Shown here in pieces: positions 11,345-21,963 of a stretch of DNA of 51,976 nt (the first letter of the stretch is position 1; every line of letters starts with the position of its first letter). The position numbers were made by a program, and so were the translations under genes. The DNA comes from Oehlia diaphana (Eukaryota; Glomeromycota; Glomeromycetes; Glomerales; Glomeraceae), in NCBI GenBank assembly GCA_003833135.1, contig QZLH01000489.1, positions 1-51,976 of the forward strand, read 5' to 3'. The notes under the pieces were generated by a model that worked only from the letters and a program-made list of their open reading frames with translations, did no database searches and was not told where the DNA came from.

Positions 11345-12864
11345 AAATATATGGAATATCTCAAAATCCTTATACAAAAAATTATATTATAACATTTCCG
11401 GATGGATTTTATTGTAATAAATGCGTTAAATTTCTAGATAATGAATATAAATGGTGCAAAACGTGTTAAATTAATGATTTATTGGAAAATAATTTTACAA
11501 ACTGGACTAGCGAAAATGAAAAAATTGTCAATTTAATCCAGGAAATGCGATCAAAAATTAATTCTTATAATGATATAATATTTGAATGGATACCATATAA
11601 CAAGTTTGTTAATATCAAAGAGATAGGCAAAGGTGGCTTTGCTAAAGTATATTCAGCAAAATGGGTTGATGGTCCATTATTGTATTATAGTTATCCACAA
11701 AAATATACAAGAAATCAGTATAAAAAAGTTGCATTAAAATGTTTATATAACTCGCAAAATATCACAAGTGATTTTCTCAATGAGGGTATGTAACTTTTCT
11801 GTAAATACAATAGTAATTATATATTTTAATATAATAATATTCTTTTTTTAATAGGCTAAATTATATTCAATTAAAAATCATGAAAATTATTATTATGAAA
11901 ATAAAATACTTAAAATATATGGAATATCCCAGAATCCAGATACAAAGGAATACATTATAGTTCTTGATTATGCGAAAGGTGGAAATTTTAATTATTGGAT
12001 GAGCAAAAATTATAACAATTTTGAATGGTCAAAAAAATTGCATATACTTTTTAATATTAGTAATGGTCTTAAAGGAATTCATCAAAGGAAGATGGTCCAC
12101 CGTGATTTTCATACAGGAAATATATTATTAAGCACAATCGAATTAAGTGTAGATGATAGCATTATACATATTTCAGATATGGGATTATGTGGAGATGTTA
12201 GTAATATCAATCAAAGTAATATTTATGGAGTTATACCTTATGTAGCTCCTGAAGTGTTAAAAGGGAAACCTTATACTCAAGAAGCGGATGTATATAGTTT
12301 TGGTATGATTATGTATTTTGTAGCAACTGGAAAACAACCATTTTCTGATTGTGCACATGATGAGTTTTTAGTATTAATTATTTGTAATGGAAATAGACTT
12401 GAAGTTAATATGCCAGAAGCACCAAAATGTTATATTGATTTGATGAAGCAGTGTTGGAATTCTAATCCAGATAATAGACCAAAAGCAACCGAAATTTTTG
12501 AATCAATTAAATTATTTATCGGCTGCTATAAAAAAGATGAAGCTGGTTTTGAAGATTATGTAGGAATTAAAAAGGAACAACAACATTATGAGATGGAAAA
12601 ACAATTTAAAGAAGCAGAAGAATACAGAAAATCACATCTCACATCATTTGATGAAAATAAACGATCAGTTCCTCATCCACAAGCTATTTATGCATCACGA
12701 TTACTTAATCCATTTACAAAAAATATCCCAAAATATGATAATATTGACAATAACACAGTAGAAATTATTGATTTTACAAAGTAAGTTTTATAAATTTATA
12801 TATTTTATAAATTTTTATAATTTTGTTTTATTTAATCTAAAACAATTTTTTATACAGATTATAA
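11345..12864 (+). CDS. Finger-WTSGN protein kinase, possibly newly disabled
   Basis: This third module is followed by the only C-lobe. The finger reads CNKCVKFLDNEYKWCKTC and is followed at once by an in-frame TAA. NWTSENEKIVNL and glycine loop GKGGFAKVYSAKW follow, then VALKCLYNSQNIT with the VAIK Lys. The first ATG in this frame is at 11545. Exon 1 should end at GAG (11784), but GAGGGTATGT carries one extra G. Using the GT at 11786 with the AG at 11854 gives GAGGGCTAA, a stop. Exon 2 (11855-12780) is fully open: KIYGISQNPDTKEYIIVLDY, MVHRDFHTGNIL, SDMGLC, YVAPEVLKGKPY. A last intron 12781-12857 (GTAAGT...ACAG) is plausible and leaves KL* or a near-identical end. Family: Ser/Thr or Tyr-kinase-like, substrate unknown. 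Confidence 0.65.
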
Positions 12865-15117
12865 ATCAAAGATGATACGACGGAACGAATAAACTTTATT
12901 TTTAGCATGATAAGTTAGCTAGATTGAAAATAACCTATAGTAATATATTATTTATTCTTATTTTATATATTTGTTCAACACTTGATTATAGAGTACATGT
13001 AAAATTTATTTTTACAAAAATAAAATCGGTTTGTAATTGAGCAAATAGCTTCAAATTTTTATATATATATATTTAAATTCTTGACTTACAATGATAAACT
13101 ATTATCTTGATCAAAACTATAAAAATAATAACATTTTAGACTATAATGTTGTAGACTATAATGCTTATAAATAAAAAATTTTTTTCTTTCTATTATACCA
13201 ACATCTAAGATTTTTGAAATATCCTAACGAATATCTATTACGTATTAGCAAAATTTATCAAAGAATACTTTATTTATTGCATTAAAATATATTCCTTTTA
13301 GATTACATATTAATGAAGAAATTTGAAAAACTGAAATTACTTTTATAATTTACAATACCTTTACTAAATTAATATAAATTGCAATAGGTATATATAAGAT
13401 CGATATTTATTTAGTACTAGTAGATGATAAATGTGGCGGTTTTTATTTATGAAAGTTAATTCGCGCACAGTATTTGTAATTAAGCGATCAAAGATTGTAT
13501 TTTTGAAGGAGCTTTTTAATAAATCATTTATTTTATTAATCATGTTGTGATTTAATATTTATGAGTAACAATATAATAAAATGATTTATTAAATCTCTAA
13601 AATGTACAAATTAAAATTTTTTTACTTTCTAATTATTTTTTATAAAAATAAGAATAAAATACATGTATAAAAATAAATAAATAAATAAATTGATAAACAT
13701 GGATAACTTTTTTTCAATGTTCTCTTTGAAACGAATAAAAAAATCATTTTTTTTTATTCCAAATTTGTGTGATTTGGATATGTTAAATGCTTTTTTATTT
13801 TGTTCGAAAAAAAAAATTAATTTGTCCAATAAACCGTTCACCAGATGATTATTAAAATGCTGTTACCGAAAGGAAGAATTTCTTCAGTTGTTTCGTAAAC
13901 GTTGAAAAATTCAAAAAATGACAAATTTAAGAGATACATGGATGAATTTCAATAGTTAATTTGGGAATGATTATCTAATTGTTGTATTTGTTCATATCTA
14001 TAGATGACGATCGTGGAATAATTTTTCTTTATAATTATAAATAATTATGAAATATTGTATAAAATGATAAATTTATTAGCCTGTATCATAATGAAAACAT
14101 TTTTATAAATTTTGTAAAAAAGATTAATGAATAATTTTATTATATGATAGAGTCCATTAATTAGTCATTAATAAAGCATAAATACAGCATATGCCATCTT
14201 CAGTTTAAATCAGAAAGAAATTATTGGTCTGAAAGCCATATGATTTAGACTCGATCTGCGCCAGGAACTGGTCACAAATCAGGTGGGTTGATCGGCTAAA
14301 TATCGAATAACGGAATAAGTATACAAAATATTATTTTTTTTACCAACAATATAAAAAAACTTTTCATTAGGTAAGATAATATTTTTTTTCTATTTAACAA
14401 CAATAGAGTAGTTTAATACTGACTCTTATACGGTATGTTTTTAATTAATATTCAAACAAAGATCTAATGTAGTTGTAGAATCATTATTTACCTAATAAAA
14501 GAAAAATAAACTTATTTTATTCTATATAGCACATCATATTATTACAGGAACCATTAAAGCATCTGAAGCATTATAATCACATTGCAAATTTGTGAATTTT
14601 AATTGCAATTAAAATAATTATATAATCATGTACTTACCTACTGGTTCATCATGTTCACTAATGGTTATAGGATGGTCCTTATGTTAAAGATCTTTCTCAC
14701 AAGACTAGTTTCACCAAGTTTTGGAGTCCTTCTCTGGTTAAACTCCTTAAAATACAACATCAGTACTCTAGATAAATAATATATAAAATAAACGTAAAGA
14801 AGAAAATAATCACATTATCCTATAAATTGATCAAATGTAATTTATTGATTTATTTTATTTCTAGTGTATTCTTATTTCTTAATTAAATAATATTTGGAGA
14901 TACTGAATTCCAAATAAAGTTCAAATTTTAACTCTTTCAAGGTGACTAACTAATTTGATAATCAAATATTAACACGAATTAAGTAACCCATCTTTTATCG
15001 CAAATTTATCTGTGTTAATGTAACTTAAGAATTAGTATAGAAATTTTTGAGTTAATTCTTGATCTACTCAAATGTGGAGATATTAAATTTCAATTGGAAT
15101 TTATATTAGAAAACTTA
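12865..15117. other. A/T-rich intergenic, nothing recognised
   Basis: Two kilobases of A/T-rich sequence without a supported gene. One 70-codon minus frame at 13629-13841 is mostly Phe, Ile, Asn and Lys and is not convincing. Near 14540-14565 the text CAGGAACCATTAAAGCATCT resembles 35848-35867 (CAGGAACCGTTAGAGCGTCC), which may be a dispersed repeat. Confidence 0.4.
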
Positions 15118-15352
15118 ACACACTTTTGATATATTAAGAGGAAGTCGAGATAGATTTACACCAAAAAATTTCATTATGTGATGGTTGGCATAATACTGTT
15201 ACTTTCATTAAAGTAAAAGGAACATAAAAATTTGAGCACTTATTAAAACCAATAATAAAACAGATTTTTTAATTGAATAGTCCAAATACTATATATCAAT
15301 CATTAAGTGAATAACTAAATCTATTCGTTAGCAATTTGTAATGGAGATGGAA
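15118..15352 (+). pseudogene. TLDc fragment with possible kinase scrap
   Basis: Frame-shifted plus-strand text corresponds to LLRGSRDRFTPKNF, then CDGWHNTVTFIKVKGT, the signature start of the TLDc domain. There is no flanking BTB or BACK sequence. About 90 bp later LAICNGDGI resembles the kinase C-lobe ICNG segment, though this part is weak. Confidence 0.65.
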
Positions 15353-15584
15353 TTTAAAAATAATAGTGTCCTGATATCTACTCAAAGTAGTAAAGCTATT
15401 AAGTATTAAAATACCAAATTATAATGTAAAATATAAATCTTTCTTGAATCATCATAAATATAATTATTCAATTTATTAATATATTAGATCCTCATTTGTG
15501 AAATAACAGAATATATTTCTAACCAACCAGATTTTGTGTAACCCAGAGAAATTTTGCCATAATGTAGCATTATTATTCTTGAAA

Positions 15585-16077
15585 GTAGGGATTGGAATCG
15601 ATTTTACAATAATCGAATTTATCAAAAATCGATAAGAATCGATTTTAAATCGATTATTGAATAAAAATCAAATTTACTTATTGTGGCGCAGTAGCATTAA
15701 CAAGATTTTCCTCAAGTTTTAGTTTTATTTCGGTTGACAAAAACCTATTTGTCACTCATTATTTGTCACATAGTTAATTTCTTAATTTCTTAATGCCGGC
15801 CGTTTTGTGACATTTTTGTAGGGTAACGCTAGGTAGTCCGTTAAGAAGTTAGGTCATCATCACGTGACATTACAAAAGTCCAAAAAAGGAAATTTTGTTG
15901 TCCAATGAAATTCAAGTTATGTTGCACAAATTTCCCAAGAAGGAAATTTTTATGTAGATTATAATGAATTTCTAATAGTCACGTGACTGACAGTAGTATA
16001 ATTTTGATTAACGATTAATCAACGATTAATCGATTCTAAAATCGATTCTAATAATAATAATCAATTCCAATCCCTAC
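15585..16077. mobile_element. 493-bp element with ATCGAT-rich ends
   Basis: The terminal inverted repeats GTAGGGATTGGAATCGATT and GTAGGGATTGGAATTGATT differ by one base. The direct repeat TTGAAA flanks it (15579-15584, 16078-16083). Subterminal AATCGATT motifs recur at both ends. There is no coding capacity. Similar GGGATTGG plus ATCGAT ends occur in hAT-type elements, but the visible duplication is 6 bp rather than 8, so the class is uncertain. Confidence 0.85.
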
Positions 16078-16116
16078 TTGAAAGAAAAAATAAAACTATC
16101 ATTAGTCTTACTATAA

Positions 16117-16354
16117 GGCCGGGCAAAAAAAAAATTTAGATTCTCGTGACCCGGCCGGGTCAGCTTTTCGAAAAATGGAAATTTTTTTTTTATAGTAAAA
16201 ATTTTCATTACGTGATTTTAAGTTATTGGCCAATGTGGCATAAAAAAATTTTACATATGGAAAAAATTTTACAAATATAAAAAAAATTGCCAGCCGGCTG
16301 GGTCATTTTTAAAATTTTATGTCACGAGAATCTAAAAATTTTTTTTGCCCGGCC
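16117..16354. mobile_element. 238-bp PIF/Harbinger-like MITE
   Basis: The inverted repeats are about 34 bp long, starting GGCCGGGCAAAAAAAA and containing TTTAGATTCTCGTGAC. The target duplication is TAA (16114-16116, 16355-16357). Internal CCCGGCCGGGTCA and CAGCCGGCTGGGTCA also pair. A 3-bp TAA duplication with GGCC-type ends fits PIF/Harbinger. Confidence 0.85.
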
Positions 16355-16430
16355 TAACTATTAGAAGATTCCCATTTTAACAAATTATATCCCCAAGAAT
16401 TTCATCATAAATTTTCAATATTTCAATATT

Positions 16431-17661
16431 TTCTCATTTTTTATTCTGATGATATATCATGTTAAATGTGTAATTTTTAACAAGTAATAAGAGTTGATAT
16501 TATTAAATCGTATAATATTTTTAAAATAATTTGCTTAATGATAAAAATCTTTACAGAAATGTAGCGGTTATATAACCTACTGAGAACCATTTTAATCTTT
16601 TTTAGCTAGCTTACAAGATTACATCTAGTAATGTTATTATTATAAAAATTTGTTCATGAAAGGTAATGTACTAAATAAAAAAAAAAACTAAATAATTAGT
16701 TTTCATTTATCTATTCGTAGTACACATTTCCCTATAATTCATAATATTCCGAGAAACATTATTCAATATTGGTAATTTTTATTATGCCACTTATTTATTA
16801 AGTTAAAAGTGTTGTGGAGAGAATCTATTTCCCTATTTGTAACATGTTGGTAATTAAAATTGTTATTTGATAATTGATATTTTTCTCTGATTTTTTTTTC
16901 TAAATTAAAAAATTAAATCTCTTTCCCATCTTTTTTAAGCCAAGCGGGTTTGCAAATATGTGGTTTTAGTAAGATAACAATTAAAACATAGTATAACATA
17001 ACTTGTTCAGTTGCATGATCATGTCGTACCTCTTTTTAAAAGACTTTTATTTTTTTGTATAGTATCAGCGCAAGCATCCGGATTGTGGGCAAAATAAATC
17101 TCTCTTTTTTATTTAGGTACTTTTGAAGTTTATTTAATCCTTCACAGAAAAAATAACATTTTTTTATGATTTATAGTCCGAATTCTCTTAACAACTTACC
17201 AGTTCTATTATAGGATCGTAGCAAAAGCTGGTACCAACAGTTAACTAAAAATACTGCATGGAAACATACTTACTGTTCCTTTGCACCCTCGCCACCATAT
17301 CATTACCTTTAATTTATAATATTATTAAATATAAAATATTATTTGATTCATATATCTATTTCTATGAAGATCATTTTAATTTTAATAGAAAAAAAGAATA
17401 AATACTTAAATTCGAGTCAATTGTTGGATATATTTGTTAGATAAAATCGTTCATGGAAAGAAATTCATACAAAATTTAAAATCATTCATAGTTTCATAAA
17501 AAGTATACCAATAATTTGAAAAATTTCGCAAAGTTCTGATCAAGAAAATCATGAAAAAGTTAATCTTTTTTGATGCGAGTTTTAAGGAAATTTATAGTAA
17601 TTTCAATTTCTTTTATTTATAATACTAAAATATAAATAACATAAACATGAAAATACAACAA
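16431..17661. other. Duplicated 3' flanks, gene missing between them
   Basis: The stretch 16440-16720 resembles 26080-26400 and 21761-21962, including ATGTAACGGTTATATAACCT and the text just before the stop codons of the minus-strand BTB-TLDc genes. No BTB-TLDc reading follows it here; the homology stops near 16720. From about 17190 the sequence matches the flank at 8040-8495. So two different 3' flanks lie side by side, which suggests loss of a gene copy between them. Confidence 0.55.
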
Positions 17662-19193
17662 TTATCTCTTTAAGATTTGAAATACTTCATAATCATCCAT
17701 AGTAAAATTACCTTCAGTTTCTCTTATACTTTTTTCATGATGACGCTTTTTACAGACCAAACTGGTATAATCTGTAGATTCATTACGAGCCCACAAAATA
17801 ATATCGGCAAAATCAGGTCCATTTTGAGATCCACAATAAAGTGCTTCATTCGTTTTTTCTATATTACTAATAATTGCATTTTTAATATCATTATTTTTAA
17901 AAGAAAAAATAAAACTATCTTTAGTTACAACCCAACCACCAGAAGATTCCCACTTTGAAGGGTTATATCCACCAATAATTTCTTCTGCTCCTTTTATTTT
18001 AATAATAGTAACAGTATAAGGTTTACCATCACATAATTCATGAAATTTTTTAGGAGTAAATCCATCCCGGCTTCCTCTTAATAATAATTGAAATTTGTAT
18101 GGTAAATACAATTCTCTTAAATAAGAAAAGTTGCAATTAACATCAACTTTATTGATCCATCTTGAGATAATCGAAGCCATATTCAAATCAATAATTTTTG
18201 AATCAATAATTCCATCAAATCTAATATTTCTAGGAAGTAAAATATTATCAATTGGTTTAATATCAGGATCTAAGTGAGAATTTAATAAATTTTCATAAAT
18301 TTGGCGTCTTAAGAGCTTTTTATAAGGATGAACTTTTTGTAAAAATTCTTTGGATGATAAACTAAAAAATCTAATCCAAGGTAAACAATGTTGTAAAGTA
18401 TTTTCTATTGTTTTAAAATCATCATCTGACCAGTCATTAGGATCTGATTTATTATCAAGTGTAGAATTTTTTGCAAGGCCCCATTTTAATACATGTTCCC
18501 AAACTTCTATTTCTTTCATTTGTAAATCATCTCTTTTAATGAGTTGAACTAAAGATTTTTCAGGAAGTGAAGTGAAATCAAGTGATTTAAATACTTTCTC
18601 TGGAGATTTTGCCATAAAATCTGTACAGTATCGTTGAATTTCCAATAAAGAATTGTATTGAAAACTTGTTCGATGAATAAATTCAAAATGTTGTTCCATC
18701 CATTCAGATTTATTTTCAATCAAATATTTTTGTAAATAATCAATTAATTCTTGAAGAAATAGTTCATCTGCTGCCAATAAAATTTGAAAAATTTTTGAAG
18801 CATCTTGTCCACTCAACGAGAGAATACCACCATAAATATACCTGTATCATAAAAATTAATTATTTCAATAAATATTAAATATCATTATACGTATTATGTT
18901 ATATTTAGTCATTATTGTACTATATAGTTACAAACTTACCTTAAAATAATTTGGAAAACCTCAGGTGAAATATTTGGTAATTTAATATGAGTTAATACGC
19001 TATCGTTATTCTTTTTATTGGAAATTAAAATTCGTCGTAAGCATGGAGAACGGTAACACAAAATAATCTTGTGTGAACGAAATATTTTCACATTAGGATC
19101 TTTACCAACTTCAATTGTAATATCATAATATTCACTATCATCCAATAATTCAATATAGTTTTGACTTAATTTCGAAAAAAATTGGGTAGACAT
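17662..19193 (-). CDS. BTB-BACK-TLDc domain protein (copy E)
   Basis: The model is complement(join(17662..18841, 18940..19193)), 477 aa. The intron GTAAGTTTG...ATACAG joins IILR to YIYGGILSLSGQD. The N-terminus MSTQFFSKLSQNYIELLDD and BTB motif YYDITIEVGKDPNVKIFRSH are intact. BACK-like text LQMKEIEVWEHVLKWG follows, then TLDc LLLRGSRDGFTPKKFHELCD and EEIIGGYNPSKWESSGGW. It ends DDYEVFQILKR. All frames are open. Two codon triplets in the loop NSTLDNKSDPNDW differ in length from the paralogues. The pseudogene at 8.5-10.0 kb is its closest relative. Molecular role: likely adaptor or scaffold, partner unknown. Confidence 0.93.
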
Positions 19194-19663
19194 ATTAATT
19201 TATAAGAATTTGATATGTTATAAAAAAAAAAAATTGTGCAAATTTATAGTTTTTTTTCATTCAAATTTAGTTAAATTAAAGATCAACATAAAATTCTTTC
19301 CAAATAAAACATTACGTCATCAGAAAATAATTTTTTAATCCTTTTCATTTATTTTCGCATAGAACGCTGTTCAAAATCATTTAGTATCCAAAGAACTGGA
19401 TCTATTCTCGGTGTGTATTACCTCGGAGCTCATGGTTCTGAATAATTTTTTAGTAATAAATACAATTAATATCTATAAGATAGTGATGGCGACTATAACA
19501 GTATTATAATAAAGCAAAAAAAAAGTCAAAATAGTTTTAATTTGTTAAAATGAATCTATTGTAGCGATAGCAAGTCTGAATATGAACTTGATGACTAACT
19601 GGAAGCTATAAATTAAAAATTACTCGTACTAGTCATGTAATATATAGGTTTTCATACAACCAC
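19194..19663. other. 5' flank of copy E
   Basis: A/T-rich leader. Around 19388-19420 the text CCAAAGAACTGGATCTATTC also appears, slightly changed, at about 28773-28795 beyond copy G, so the BTB-TLDc upstream flanks share ancestry. No specific promoter element is recognised. Confidence 0.4.
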
Positions 19664-20620
19664 CCTAGCGTCGCCTCCAGAAAATGGTAGCCGGATTCAT
19701 TATTCCGGGTTACATATAATACTATGGATATGACAATTATTGTAACTGAAATTGAAATTTAACTGAATTTAAAATTCAGATATAGGAATTTCTGGAAAAG
19801 CTAACTGAATTTTAAATTCAGACATTGGAATTTTATCTAAAATTAAAATTCAGATATCTTAAATTCAGATAATCCCGTAACTGAAATTCCAATTTTATCT
19901 AAATTGAAATTCAGACATTCTAATTTCAGATAACCTCATATCTGAAATTCCAATTTTATCTGAATATGAAATTCAGACATTTTAATTTCAGTTAATCATA
20001 TCTGAAATTCCAATTTTATCTGATTTGAAATTCAGATATTTTAATTTCAGATAACTTCGTATCTGAAATTCCAATTTTATCTGAATTTAAATTTCAATCA
20101 GCATTCCCAGAAATTCCCATATCTGAATTTTAAATTCAGTCAAATTTCAATCACAATTAATGAGCAATATAAACTATGGGGAATGGGAATATTAGGGTTT
20201 TTTCCAAAAGGGAGAAAAATCATAGTATTCCGCCCCCATGAAATTACTAAGTTATACCCAGGAGCGTGTGATTTATGATCACTTTAACTTTGTAATAATA
20301 TAAAAGTAGAAGTCATTAATGTAATATTATATATAATAAAGAACAGGTAATTGAATTTTATATAATAAAGTTTATTATCATGAAAAACAGTCTAAAAATA
20401 TCTCGGGAAAAAATTTTACATATATCATTAGGGAAATTACGATGCTCTATATCATAAGTCACACTTAGTGCGACAGGGTATAATTAGAGTTTTTTACATA
20501 TAAAAAAATTTGAAGTCCACAGAATAATAACAACTAGGATGTGACTAATTCTAGTCCTAACCTTAATTCTAAGAACCGACAAAATGAATCCGGTTACCAT
20601 TTTTTGGAGGCGGCGCTAGG
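19664..20620. mobile_element. 957-bp inverted-repeat element carrying a 60-bp satellite
   Basis: The ends start CCTAGCGTCGCCTCCAGAAA and, inverted from the right, CCTAGCGCCGCCTCCAAAAA. Similarity continues through ATGGTARCCGGATTCATT, about 33 bp in total. No coding sequence and no obvious target duplication are seen. The interior holds an A/T-rich tandem array (about 19770-20130). The superfamily is unassigned; long inverted ends without coding fit a non-autonomous DNA transposon. Confidence 0.8.
19770..20130. repeat. 60-bp tandem satellite, each unit self-complementary
   Basis: The start AATTTTATCT recurs near 19891, 19952, 20012 and 20073, a period of 60-61 bp, with more degenerate copies before and after. 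Each unit contains CTGAAATTCCAATT and the inverse GAAATTCAGA, so each can fold as a hairpin, and neighbours can pair with one another. It lies wholly inside the inverted-repeat element. Confidence 0.85.
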
Positions 20621-20659
20621 TTCTTCATTGTCATACTGAGTATATAATACAAATATGTC

Positions 20660-21300
20660 TCCAATATCTTTAGTTTTTATTTTTTATTAGGTCTCTTTGT
20701 GCTTTTCTTTTTAGTCTTCTTTTGATCTTCTTTTCTTTCTAGGTCTTTTCTTTACTTCGGTCTTCACTTTTTTTTCTGACTGCATTCTCCAATTATTATA
20801 AATCAATTGTTTTTATTATTTCTCCTCTCTTTTCTTTAGGTCTTCTCTTTACTAGGTCTTCTTTTCAGTTCCTTTTTTACTAGGTCTTCTTTGGTTCCCT
20901 GTTTTACAATCTTCTTTTAGATACTTAGGTTGGGAGTGTGTAAGGATAGGTGGCGTGTGTGTGGATTTATTATGTATTCCCTAATTCTCTCGCTCTTTCC
21001 CTTTTCCTTTTCTTATTTATTCACTTTTTTCACTTCCCTTCTCGTTCCCTTTCCTCTCATGTCCTCTTATTCTTTCCTTTCCCTTCCCTTATTCTTTCGC
21101 TCATTTTCCTTTTCCTCTCTTATTCCATTCTTTCCTTTTCCTTCCCTTTCACCTCTTTCACTTTTCTCTTTACCTTTCCCTTCCCTTCCTTCCCTTCCCT
21201 ATCCCTATCCCTTTCACTTCCCCTCTCTCATTCGATTCCTTCTTCCCTTTCCTTACTCTTTCCCTTTCCCTCTCTCACCTTTCCTTCTCTCTCCTCCTGA
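20660..21300 (+). repeat. Polypyrimidine tract, about 640 bp
   Basis: From about 20,670 the plus strand is mostly C and T. It begins as TCTTCTTTT with AGGTCTTC repeats and becomes CCCTTTCCC-type from 20,990 to 21,295. Overlapping open frames of 116-153 codons rich in Ser, Phe, Leu and Pro are a by-product of composition. The tract ends at TGATCAATCTCAGCGTGG. Such tracts can form triplex DNA; that is general knowledge, not shown here. Confidence 0.85.
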
Positions 21301-21963
21301 TCAATCTCAGCGTGGTGATCAGGTAACAACAAGTTTTTTAAAAGACTTGGCTAAGTCAGCAACAAAATTTTTTAACTATAAATTAAACTAAAATTTTTAT
21401 TTAATTTCACATTTACATGATTATTCAACTTTAATTTTTGCAAATGTATTAATAAGATGGTCCAAAGATTATTAAATAGTAAATCTAAAATTTATTGACA
21501 TTTCCTTTGATTAAATTCAAATGAGACAAATGCGTATTATATAAAAAAAATTAATTTTAACTTTAATTAAACATGGGTCATTAAACTTTATTATATATAC
21601 AATTGTAACTACTAGCTAAAATTAATAATAAATGTTAAAACAATTTTAATCAGTTATGTCGGCATTACTACTATAAGTGAATAATCACATTAAAAAACCC
21701 TTGCCTACAAACATCTTTTTTTGGATTCAGAGAATCGTTGAGCAAATTTAAGAAAACATTTCGTAGAAATGTAATGGTTGTACTAGTATTTTAATCTTTT
21801 TTTGATAAGCTTACATTATTAGCAATCAAGTCTTAACATTATTATTGTAAAAATTCATTCATCAAAAAGATCATACAAAAAATAAATAAATAAAACAAAT
21901 GAAATAAAATAAAATAAAATAATTTGCTCGTTTATCTATTTGTCTAACATAAAAAATACCGTA
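21301..21963. other. 3' flank of copy F
   Basis: No gene is seen. The stretch 21761-21962 is homologous to 26210-26402 and 16558-16720, the shared downstream flank of the BTB-TLDc copies. It contains the short repeat AAAATAAAATAAAATAA near 21905. Confidence 0.5.

Larger units (their letters stand above)
15500..16430 (-). pseudogene. TLDc pseudogene split by two miniature elements
   Basis: Reading leftwards from about 16410 gives EILGGYNLLKWESSN, then after the first insertion KTNDSFIFSFK, and after the second NNNAT. These align with GGYNPSKWESSGGW and KDSFIFSFKNND of the intact copy at 17.7-19.2 kb. Two elements (16117-16354 and 15585-16077) sit inside it, each with its target duplication. 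Homology upstream of GGYN fades at about 16430, where sequence related to the 3' flanks of the BTB-TLDc genes begins instead. Confidence 0.8.

Noticed and set aside
20930..21391. Open frames of 153 and 116 codons, Ser/Phe/Leu/Pro-rich
   Set aside because: They fall on the polypyrimidine tract, where stop codons are rare in several frames at once; no domain is visible.
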